From Sulfurivermis sp041678005 (GTDB taxonomy: Bacteria > Pseudomonadota > Gammaproteobacteria > Thiohalomonadales > Thiohalomonadaceae): a stretch of 33,073 nucleotides of DNA. The position numbers were made by a program, and so were the translations under genes. Positions 1 to 7,053 of the stretch are shown here, piece by piece. Numbering within the stretch: position 1 is the stretch's first letter; the number at the start of each line of letters is the position of its first letter. The DNA lies in contig JBAYOW010000026.1 in the NCBI GenBank assembly GCA_041678005.1, positions 1-33,073 of the forward strand, in the 5' to 3' direction. The notes beneath the pieces were generated by a model. The model was not told the DNA's origin. It did no database searches and worked only from the letters and a program-made list of their open reading frames with translations.

Positions 1-2
1 CC

Positions 3-536
3 TGTAGTGAGGCGGTCAATTGGCCTGAGCCTTTGCGTGTCAGTGTCAATGTTTCATCGCGCCAGTTTCGTGATGAGGGCCTGGTGGAAATGGTTAGTGA
101 TGTGTTGAGCAGGACGGGTTTGCCGGCTGCTCAGTTGGAATTAGAGGTAACTGAAAGCCTGCTGTTGGAAAATATAGAAGTGGCGGCGCGTTTACTTGAT
201 GACTTGCAGCAGCTTGGTGTCAGTATTGCGCTGGATGATTTCGGTACTGGTTATTCTTCACTCAGTTATTTAAAACGCTTCCCATTTGGCGTGCTGAAGA
301 TTGATCGTAGCTTTGTCAATGACATCATGCATGATCCGGATGATGCTTCGCTTTGCGAAGCAATTATTTATATGGCACACGCGATGAAGCTAAAGGTCGT
401 TGCCGAGGGTGTGGAAACCTCTGAACAGCTTGAATATCTCTCGGTGCGTGGTGTGGATTTGATTCAGGGCTATTACTACAGCAAGCCGCTGCCGGCAGCC
501 GAGTTTCTGGCTTACCTGTCAAGGCCATCCAAATAA
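3..536 (+). CDS. EAL-domain protein, C-terminal part (gene cut by left edge)
   Basis: This is the last part of an EAL domain, the fold that hydrolyses cyclic di-GMP. The reading frame is open to the left edge, so the true start lies outside the window. An ATG or TTG inside the fragment should not be taken as the start. Family motifs visible in order are NVSSRQF, ELEVTES, LDDFGTGYSSL (from about base 231), LKIDRSFV, VVAEGVET and QGYYYSKPLP. The metal-binding aspartates of the DDFGTG motif, the Lys of LKIDRSF and the Glu of AEGVET are all present, so the visible half looks catalytically intact. The EAL signature itself and any GGDEF, PAS or membrane parts are off-window. The protein ends normally after the domain with a TAA. 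Its neighbour ettA is convergent. Confidence 0.93.
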   Translation, partial: CSEAVNWPEPLRVSVNVSSRQFRDEGLVEMVSDVLSRTGLPAAQLELEVTESLLLENIEVAARLLDDLQQLGVSIALDDFGTGYSSLSYLKRFPFGVLKIDRSFVNDIMHDPDDASLCEAIIYMAHAMKLKVVAEGVETSEQLEYLSVRGVDLIQGYYYSKPLPAAEFLAYLSRPSK

Positions 537-539
537 GAA

Positions 540-566
540 CGCATGGTGCGCTGCGGGCACCATGCG
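540..566 (+). terminator. hairpin just after the EAL gene
   Basis: A 10-bp perfect stem (CGCATGGTGC with GCACCATGCG) and a 7-nt loop begin four bases after the EAL stop codon. No T tract follows, so it may be a 3'-end stabilising hairpin or a weak terminator rather than a classic intrinsic terminator. Confidence 0.4.
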
Positions 567-705
567 AAATTCATATCCAGCCCGTACTAATTAGGGAATG
601 CGCTTCAAGCGTGGTGAATGTTGGGCACAACAACCATCGGGCATTGCGCCGAATATAAGAGACTGCGTGAACGCAGGTAAAAAGCCTTTTCACCCTCTCC
701 CCCAG

Positions 706-737
706 CCCCTCTCCCGCCAGCGGGAGAGGGGAGTTTT
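706..737 (+). terminator. GC-rich hairpin with short T run
   Basis: A 12-bp perfect inverted repeat (CCCCTCTCCCGC, 706-717, with GCGGGAGAGGGG, 720-731) is followed by AGTTTT. It could end transcription from the EAL gene. Sequences of this type also occur as dispersed palindromic repeats in many proteobacterial genomes, so it may be a REP-like element. Confidence 0.45.
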
Positions 738-739
738 AG

Positions 740-854
740 GGAAGCGCTGAATAATGTTGGCGAGGCGTCAGGGCTAGGCAAAAAACGACGAGAAAGCGCA
801 GTTTACACGTAGTAAATGAGCATTTTGAGCCGTTTTTTAACAACGCCCTGACAA
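740..854 (-). mobile_element. MITE copy A (IS5-type), truncated
   Basis: This is a reverse-oriented, incomplete copy of the 140-bp element seen at 14915-15054 and 32701-32840. The terminal repeat GGAAGCGCTGAATAAT lies at 740-755 and is preceded by TTAG, the complement of the CTAA that flanks the complete copies. Similarity continues to about base 854, then stops roughly 25 bp before the other end should occur. The second terminal repeat is missing. It sits between the convergent EAL and ettA genes, with its broken end about 18 bp from the ettA stop codon. Confidence 0.85.
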
Positions 855-872
855 TAGGCACGAGAGGTGCTA

Positions 873-2537
873 TCAGCGACTGACAGGCTTGTAGCGGATG
901 CGTTTTGGCCGTGCATCTTCTTCACCAAGTCGAAGTTTCTTATCGGCCTCATATTCCTGGTAGTTGCCGGCAAAGAACTCCCAATGCGAATCTCCTTCGC
1001 AGGCGAGAATATGGGTAGCGATACGGTCGAGAAACCAGCGATCGTGGCTGATCACCAACACACAGCCAGCAAATTCTAGCAAGGCATCTTCCAATGCTAG
1101 CAGGGTTTCCACATCCAGGTCATTGGATGGCTCGTCCAACAGCAACACATTGCCACCCTGGATCAAGGTCTTGGCCAGATGCAAACGGCCACGCTCACCA
1201 CCAGATAGATTGCCGACTATTTTTTGCTGATCACCGCCTTTGAAGTTGAAGCGGCCAATATAGGCGCGGCTTGGCATTTCAAAGCGACCCACGCTAAGGA
1301 TGTCAGCACCATCGGAGATAGCTTCAAATACTGTCTTGTCGTTAGACAATCCTTCACGGCTTTGGTCAACAGAGGATATCTTTACTGTGGGGCCAATATC
1401 GATATTGCCCGAGTCTGGCTGTTCCAGTCCCTGGATCATTTTGAATAAGGTGGACTTACCAGCCCCATTCGGGCCGATGATACCGACTATCGCGCCAGGT
1501 GGGATCTGCAAACTGAGGTCGTCTATAAGCAGGCGATCGCCAAAGCTTTTGCTGACATTGTTGAATTCGATAACCTTGTCGCCCAAACGCTCGCCAGGTG
1601 GGATAAACATTTCCTGGGTTTCGTTACGACGCTGATACTCGATAGAGTTAAGTTCTTCAAAGCGGCTAAGACGAGCCTTGGATTTGGCTTGGCGCGCCTT
1701 GGGATTGGAGCGCACCCACTCCAGCTCCTGCTTCATAGATTTCCTGCGGGCATCTGCTTGTTTTTGCTCTGTCGCCAAGCGTTGTTCTTTTTGTTCCAGC
1801 CAGGAGGAGTAGTTGCCCTTCCAGGGGATACCCTGGCCACGATCCAGTTCGAGGATCCACTCAGCGGCATTGTCGAGGAAATAGCGGTCATGGGTAACGG
1901 CGACTACAGTACCAGGGAAACGGGTGAGAAACTGCTCCAGCCATTCGACAGATTCAGCATCCAGGTGGTTGGTCGGCTCGTCCAGCAACAGCATGTCTGG
2001 TTTGGCAAGCAGCAGTTTGCACAGTGCCACGCGGCGCTTTTCGCCACCGGACAGATGTTCGATTTGTGCATCCCATGGGGGAAGGCGCAGGGCATCGGCA
2101 GCAATTTCCATCTGATGTTCAAGATCATTACCGCCAGCTGCCAGAATGGCTTCATATTTGGCTTGTTGCCCGGCCAGCTTGTCAAAATCCGCATCTGGTT
2201 CGGCATAGGCGGCATAGATCTCTTCCAGTCTGGCCTTGGCCTCGGTTATCTCACCCAGGCCAGCCTCAATTTCTTCTCTGACTGTTTTGCTGTTGTCCAG
2301 ATGTGGTTCTTGCGGCAGATAGCCTATGCGTACACCAGACTGCCACTGCACTTCACCGTCATAATCCTTGTCTGCACCGGCCATTATGCGTAGCACAGTT
2401 GATTTGCCTGAACCATTGAGGCCAAGCAGACCTATCTTGGCACCGGGGAAAAATGACAATGATATATCTTTGATGATTTGCCGTTTGGGCGGGACAACTT
2501 TGCTCACACGGAGCATTGACATTACATATTGGGACAT
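873..2537 (-). CDS. ettA: EttA, ABC-F translational throttle ATPase
   Basis: EttA binds the ribosomal E site and gates entry into translation elongation according to cellular ATP/ADP. The 554-aa product is almost the same length as E. coli EttA (555 aa). Its N-terminus, MSQYVMSMLRVSKVVPPKR, aligns well with the E. coli protein. ABC domain 1 has Walker A GLNGSGKST (39-47), signature LSGGE (161-165) and Walker B LLLDEPTNHLD. The arm subdomain lies at about 95-135 and the charged linker at about 240-300. ABC domain 2 has Walker A GPNGAGKST (354-362) and LSGGERGRLHLAK. The frame stays open 74 codons upstream, but that stretch does not resemble the family. A TATAAT promoter also lies inside it, so the ATG at 2537 is chosen. 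There are no transmembrane segments, so it acts in the cytoplasm. Confidence 0.97.
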   Translation of the reverse strand: MSQYVMSMLRVSKVVPPKRQIIKDISLSFFPGAKIGLLGLNGSGKSTVLRIMAGADKDYDGEVQWQSGVRIGYLPQEPHLDNSKTVREEIEAGLGEITEAKARLEEIYAAYAEPDADFDKLAGQQAKYEAILAAGGNDLEHQMEIAADALRLPPWDAQIEHLSGGEKRRVALCKLLLAKPDMLLLDEPTNHLDAESVEWLEQFLTRFPGTVVAVTHDRYFLDNAAEWILELDRGQGIPWKGNYSSWLEQKEQRLATEQKQADARRKSMKQELEWVRSNPKARQAKSKARLSRFEELNSIEYQRRNETQEMFIPPGERLGDKVIEFNNVSKSFGDRLLIDDLSLQIPPGAIVGIIGPNGAGKSTLFKMIQGLEQPDSGNIDIGPTVKISSVDQSREGLSNDKTVFEAISDGADILSVGRFEMPSRAYIGRFNFKGGDQQKIVGNLSGGERGRLHLAKTLIQGGNVLLLDEPSNDLDVETLLALEDALLEFAGCVLVISHDRWFLDRIATHILACEGDSHWEFFAGNYQEYEADKKLRLGEEDARPKRIRYKPVSR

Positions 2538-2860
2538 AGCTACCTGAAAGAGATAAGGATGAAGAAAGCCATTATAGCCAGTTGAGCGACAGGACGGCAA
2601 AATGACTACTGGCTTACACATTTCATCATGGTGCGTTGGTCTGTTGAAGGGCCTTTTAGGGAATTCTTCGGTAAAAATTGATAAATATTGATGTTGACTC
2701 ATGGAGCGTGGGTGAAGGATACTTTTAATTGTGGACTGAATTAGGTGGTTTTTTGACAAAAGTTCCTAATTCTATGCAGGTCGGTGAGGTATTAAGCTAA
2801 TTGACGTTTGGTGGCGAGATGGGCAATAAGCTTGACACCCCGTCGCAACCTGGAGAGAAA
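2538..2860. other. divergent intergenic region, ettA / chemotaxis operon
   Basis: This 323-bp spacer separates ettA (-) from the first chemotaxis gene (+). Apart from the ettA promoter, I found no convincing sigma-70, sigma-28 or sigma-54 promoter for the chemotaxis operon. A TTGACA at about 2754 has no properly spaced -10 partner. No clear terminator or RNA gene is visible. Confidence 0.5.
2571..2600 (-). promoter_or_regulatory. probable sigma-70 promoter of ettA
   Basis: On the minus strand there is TTGCCG, an 18-nt spacer and a perfect TATAAT (plus-strand positions 2595-2600 and 2571-2576). Transcription would begin near 2564, giving a leader of about 27 nt before the ettA ATG. It also argues against the longer ettA reading frame. 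Confidence 0.6.
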
Positions 2861-4084
2861 ATGTCAAATAATAAAAATGAAATAATACTCCAAGCCAGTC
2901 AATCTTTCTGGCTGCCTCCATTGATGGCGGGTTCGGTTGGAGCAGTGGCGATTCTGGCAGTGGGTGGCTTTGGTGCGGACAATCTGGCCGCAGCGGCTAT
3001 TGCCGTGAGCGCGGTCATGCTGTGTGGCTGGTGGTGTGTGCGCCAGTGCCGCGCAGTTGTTGAACACGCCGCAACGCAGGCGCGGGCGGCCTTAGATAAA
3101 TCGAACCAGGAAACGCGTACCCAAGGCGGTATCACTGGTCTTGAGCAGGTCTGCAATCAGGCAGCACCGATCTGGTCGAAGCAGATTGAGCTCGCGTGTA
3201 ACCAGACCGAAGAAGGCATTACCAACGTCACGGCACGTTTTTCCGCCATTGTCGAACGCCTGCAAGCATCGGTAATCGCTGCGCAGCAATCTGCTGGCGG
3301 GCAGGATATAGCAGATGGTGATGATTGCGTGGTATCAGTGCTGGCGCAAAGTGAAGCCGACCTGCTGGCTGTCAATCGCTCGATGGACGCGGCGCTGCAA
3401 AAACGTGGTGGAATGGTGCGGGATGTACGCGCCCTGATTGGCTACACCGAAGAACTGGAACAAATGACGGCGCAGGTCGCCAAGATTGCCTCACAGACCA
3501 ATCTGCTGGCGCTCAATGCCGCCATCGAGGCGGCGCGCGCCGGCGAGACTGGGCGAGGTTTCGCGGTGGTGGCGGATGAGGTGCGCAAGCTGTCCAGCAT
3601 GTCGAGCGATACCGGCAAGAAAATGGCGGAAAAGGTCAATATTATTAATGGCGCAATTACCTCTGTCATCGCCACGGCGGAACAATCCGCCGTAGATGAC
3701 CGTCTCACGGTTGACGAGGCGGAGCAAACCATCCGTAAGGTGCTCGCCAATTTTGAATCGGTCACCACCAACCTGTATGAGTCCTCAGAAATGCTGCGCC
3801 AGGAAAGTGATGGCATTCGTGAGGAAATCTCAGACACACTGGTGCATCTTCAGTTCCAGGATCGTATCAGCCAGATCCTGTCCCATGTGCGCGCCAACCT
3901 CGATGGGTTGCACTCTCATATCAAGCAGCAACTTGCCGAGCGTGAACGCGGCGGCACTACGGTGATAGACGCGCAAAGCTGGATCGAGGGCATGGCACTG
4001 GGATATGCCACCGTTGAGCAGAAGCTTGTTCATCATGGCGAGACGGCAAACAATAAGGCCGATTCTGACGAAATCACCTTTTTT
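2861..4084 (+). CDS. short membrane MCP without sensor domain, with CheZ-like motif
   Basis: This 408-aa receptor-like protein opens the chemotaxis operon. Two closely spaced hydrophobic helices (about 17-37 and 41-60) leave almost no periplasmic part. No HAMP or ligand-binding domain is visible. The conserved MCP kinase-control hairpin is clear at about 205-245 (QTNLLALNAAIEAARAG, then GRGFAVVADEVRKLS). Beyond the receptor helices it carries HLQFQDRISQIL, with D334 and Q338. This resembles the FQDxxxQ active-site segment of the CheY-P phosphatase CheZ. The ATG at 2861 is chosen because GGAG lies five bases upstream; the frame is open 20 codons further. cheY follows after 16 bp. The receptor assignment is firm, but the input signal and any phosphatase role are unknown. 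Confidence 0.88.
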
Positions 4085-4100
4085 TAGTGGGGGGTACTAT

Positions 4101-4469
4101 ATGGCAAAAAGCATTTTGATAGTTGACGATTCGGCGACGCTGCGTCAGGTGGTGTCAATCGCGCTTAAGGGCGCGGGCTACGACGTGATCGAGGCCTGTG
4201 ATGGCAAGGATGCGCTGAGCAAACTTAACGGCCAGAAAATTCATTTGATTGTTAGCGATGTGAACATGCCTAATATGGACGGCATCACCTTCGTGCAGGA
4301 AGCGAAGAAGCTACCAGCCTACAAATTCACCCCGATCATCATGCTCACCACCGAAGCCGGTGAGGATAAAAAAGCCGCTGGCCAGGCGGCTGGTGCTAAA
4401 GCCTGGGTGGTCAAGCCATTCAAACCAGAGCAAATGCTGAACGCGGTATCCAAACTGATCTTGCCCTGA
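4101..4469 (+). CDS. cheY: CheY-type single-domain response regulator
   Basis: A stand-alone receiver domain of 122 aa that should be phosphorylated by the CheA encoded two genes downstream. Acidic pocket residues D9 and D10 (IVDDSATLR), phospho-acceptor D53 (VSDVNMPNMDG), the switch threonine region (MLTTEAG, 82-87) and K105 (VVKPFKP) are all present, so it should be active. There is no output domain, in line with CheY acting by protein contact at a flagellar motor or other target. The start at 4101 is supported by a GGGGGG ribosome-binding site about six bases upstream. The frame is open further back into the MCP gene, but that part is not receiver-like. Target specificity cannot be told from sequence. 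Confidence 0.93.
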   Translation: MAKSILIVDDSATLRQVVSIALKGAGYDVIEACDGKDALSKLNGQKIHLIVSDVNMPNMDGITFVQEAKKLPAYKFTPIIMLTTEAGEDKKAAGQAAGAKAWVVKPFKPEQMLNAVSKLILP

Positions 4470-4486
4470 ATACCAAGGAGAACGAA

Positions 4487-4801
4487 ATGCAAGACGAAAG
4501 CGGCTCCTGTAACCTGCGCCTGGAAGGCGAAATGACCATCTTCACTGCGGCAGACATCCGCGAGCGCCTGTTTGCGCCACTGCCGCGTTGTCAGCAGATA
4601 GATGTCGATTTGTCGCAGGTCAGTGAACTGGATAGCGCCGGGCTGCAATTGATGGTCTTGGCCAAGCGCGAAGCCACCATACTTGGCAAGGAAATTCGCT
4701 TTGTCGGGCACAGTCCGGCGGTACTGGATGTGCTGGAGCTGTGTGGGCTGACCGGCTATTTTGGTGATCCTGTAGTGATGGCGAGGGGCGATCAAAAATG
4801 A
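4487..4801 (+). CDS. STAS-domain protein (anti-sigma antagonist-like)
   Basis: A 104-aa single STAS domain, the fold of SpoIIAA-type anti-anti-sigma factors. The segment DVDLSQVSELDSAGLQLM contains the conserved DSAGL motif, with S50 at the site phosphorylated in regulated family members. It starts 17 bp after cheY behind AAGGAG. Its stop overlaps the cheA start in an ATGA, so translation is probably coupled to cheA. It is not part of the canonical Che2-type gene set. No partner serine kinase or PP2C phosphatase gene occurs in the window. A scaffold or modulator role next to CheA is possible, but this is inference from position only. Confidence 0.85.
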   Translation: MQDESGSCNLRLEGEMTIFTAADIRERLFAPLPRCQQIDVDLSQVSELDSAGLQLMVLAKREATILGKEIRFVGHSPAVLDVLELCGLTGYFGDPVVMARGDQK

Positions 4802-6981
4802 ACATCGATAACGCATTACAGACTTTTTTTGTGGAAAGCCACGAATTGCTGCAAGCCATGGAAGACGCGCTGCTGGAGCTTGAGCATAGCGACGATACGG
4901 TTGAATCAGTTAACGCCATTTTCCGCGCCGCGCATACCATAAAAGGCGGCGCTGGCCTGTTTGGTCTGGACGGCATAGTCGCTTTTACCCATGTAATGGA
5001 AAGCGTACTGGATAAGGTGCGCGGTCACGAGCTTGTCATCGATGACAACATGGTTGCCCTGTTATTGTCCTGCGGCGACCATATCAAGCTGTTGCTCGAT
5101 AGCCTGGATGACGGTCAGGAACAGGCTGACCCTGTCGTGGCCAAAGAGAGCGCGGCCCTGATTGAAAGCCTGTCGCAATACCTTGGTGAAAACGAGAGCA
5201 AGGTGGATTCCGTCACCTTGCCGCAGCAGCAAGAAGCCAGGGCGGAGGCCATTGGTGGCGGCTTCGTGGAAACCGACAATTGGCACATTTCCCTGCGCTT
5301 TGAGCAGGACGTGCTGCGTAACGGCATGGATCCTCTGTCGTTTCTCCGCTATCTCGGCACGATGGGGAACATCGTCGGCATCTCCACCCTGCTTGAGGCC
5401 ATTCCTCCGGCGGCGGAGATGGATCATGAATCCTGTTATCTGAGTTTTGAAATCAACTTTCAGAGCGATGCCGACAAGGCCACTATCGAAAGCGCATTCG
5501 AATTTGTGCGCGACGACAGCACGATCCACATACTCCCGCCCCGAAGTCGCATAGCTGATTTTCTCCAGCTTATCCAGGATCTGCCGGAAGAAGATATGCG
5601 GCTGGGCGAAATGCTGGTGCACTGTGGCACGCTGACGCAAAAAGAGCTAGAAGAGGCATTGGCACTTCAGTCCGCTGATGGTTGCGGCAATGCGTCGGTA
5701 AATGGGGAAGAGTCAAGGCGTCCGATCGGCGAGATCATGGTGGAGGCTGGCATGGTGCAGGCCCCAGTCGTTGAGGCCGCGCTGGAAAAACAGAAAAAAA
5801 TCAAAGATACAAAAGCTCAGGGAGATCGGATGATCCGCGTCGATTCTGAAAGACTCGACAATCTGATCAACCTGGTAGGCGAGTTGGTGATTGCCGGGGC
5901 TTCCGCCTCGCTGCTATCGAACCGCAGCGCCGATGTCCAGCTTCAGGAGGCGACTTCCAATATTTCCCGGTTGGTGGAGGAAATCCGCGACGGTGCCTTA
6001 CAACTGCGCATGGTACAAATCGGCGAAACTTTTCGCCGCTTCAACCGTGTGGTACGTGATGTCAGTCGCGAGCTGGGTAAGGATATCGAGCTGATAATCA
6101 GCGGTGCAGAAACCGAGCTGGATAAGACGGTAGTGGAAAAAATTGGTGACCCACTCATGCATCTGGTCAGGAACGCCATGGATCACGGTATCGAATCCGC
6201 TGAACTGCGACAGAGCAGGGGCAAGCCTGTGAAAGGCACATTGCAGCTCAATGCCTACCATGAATCCGGCAGCATCGTGATCGAGGTTAGTGATGACGGG
6301 GGCGGCCTCAATCGTGAAAGCATCCTCAAAAAGGCTATCGACAAGGGATTGGCCAGCCCGACCCAGAGTTTGACCGACCAGGAAGTTTATATGCTGATCT
6401 TTGAAGCCGGTTTTTCAACTGCGGAACAGGTCAGCAACTTGTCCGGGCGCGGCGTTGGCATGGATGTGGTGCGCCGCAACATCGAGGCATTGCGCGGTAC
6501 CTGCGAGCTGGATTCGCAAGAAGGCAAGGGCTCAACCGTGCGTATCCGTCTGCCGCTCACGCTGGCTATCATCGACGGCTTCCAGATCGGCGTCGGCAAC
6601 GATTCTTATGTGGTGCCGCTGGACATGGTCAAGGAATGTCTGGAGCTCAGCAGCGAAGATCGTCAGAAAGCGAAGGATCACCACTATCTGAATCTGCGCG
6701 GCGAAGTGCTGCCTTTCGTCCGGCTGCGCGATAGATTCCGTGAGCAAGGCCAGGCTGGGCAGCGTGAGAATGTATTAGTGGTGCAATACGGCAGCCAGAG
6801 GGCCGGGCTGGTGGTGGACGAATTGATGGGCGAACTGCAGGCGGTTATCAAGCCGCTAGGCAGTCTCTTTGGCAATCTTAAGGGCGTCAGCGGTTCGACC
6901 ATTTTAGGCAACGGTGAAGTTGCGCTGATCCTCGATGTGCCAGCGCTGGTGCAGCAGGCGGCCAGCAGAGACATGCAGTAG
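4798..6981 (+). CDS. cheA: CheA chemotaxis histidine kinase with MshEN-like repeats
   Basis: CheA phosphorylates CheY and CheB under receptor control. The 727-aa protein has these parts in order: an HPt domain with phospho-His H46 (FRAAHTIKGGAGLFG); a CheY-binding-like region at about 168-255; and an inserted linker (268-332) with two 24-residue repeats that match or resemble the c-di-GMP-binding MshEN consensus. A dimerisation helix pair follows (from about 343, DSERLDNLINLVGELVIAG). The ATPase domain has N box HLVRNAMDHG (455-464), G1 DDGGG (499-503) and G2 GRGVGMD (550-556). A CheW-like C-terminal domain ends the protein. All key catalytic residues are present. The start overlaps the STAS stop. 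No frameshift is seen. The linker repeats are the unusual part. Confidence 0.96.
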   Translation: MNIDNALQTFFVESHELLQAMEDALLELEHSDDTVESVNAIFRAAHTIKGGAGLFGLDGIVAFTHVMESVLDKVRGHELVIDDNMVALLLSCGDHIKLLLDSLDDGQEQADPVVAKESAALIESLSQYLGENESKVDSVTLPQQQEARAEAIGGGFVETDNWHISLRFEQDVLRNGMDPLSFLRYLGTMGNIVGISTLLEAIPPAAEMDHESCYLSFEINFQSDADKATIESAFEFVRDDSTIHILPPRSRIADFLQLIQDLPEEDMRLGEMLVHCGTLTQKELEEALALQSADGCGNASVNGEESRRPIGEIMVEAGMVQAPVVEAALEKQKKIKDTKAQGDRMIRVDSERLDNLINLVGELVIAGASASLLSNRSADVQLQEATSNISRLVEEIRDGALQLRMVQIGETFRRFNRVVRDVSRELGKDIELIISGAETELDKTVVEKIGDPLMHLVRNAMDHGIESAELRQSRGKPVKGTLQLNAYHESGSIVIEVSDDGGGLNRESILKKAIDKGLASPTQSLTDQEVYMLIFEAGFSTAEQVSNLSGRGVGMDVVRRNIEALRGTCELDSQEGKGSTVRIRLPLTLAIIDGFQIGVGNDSYVVPLDMVKECLELSSEDRQKAKDHHYLNLRGEVLPFVRLRDRFREQGQAGQRENVLVVQYGSQRAGLVVDELMGELQAVIKPLGSLFGNLKGVSGSTILGNGEVALILDVPALVQQAASRDMQ

Positions 6982-7053
6982 TTGGCTGTAAAATAAAAAA
7001 GCAGTTGGCTCGAATTAAGAAATATTTTTCTGAATTCATTAAGGGGGTATACC

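Noticed and set aside
1689..2393. 234-codon open frame antisense to ettA
   Set aside because: It runs opposite a clear ABC-F gene, has no recognisable domain, and is best explained as a shadow frame.
2538..2759. N-terminal extension of ettA by 74 codons
   Set aside because: The added residues do not resemble EttA, the downstream ATG gives the family length, and a good promoter lies inside the extension.
2754..2780. TTGACA as the -35 of the chemotaxis operon
   Set aside because: No -10-like hexamer lies 16-18 bp downstream.
4070..4084. EITFF at the end of the first MCP as a second CheR tether
   Set aside because: The second position is Ile rather than an aromatic or His residue, and there is little flexible linker before it.
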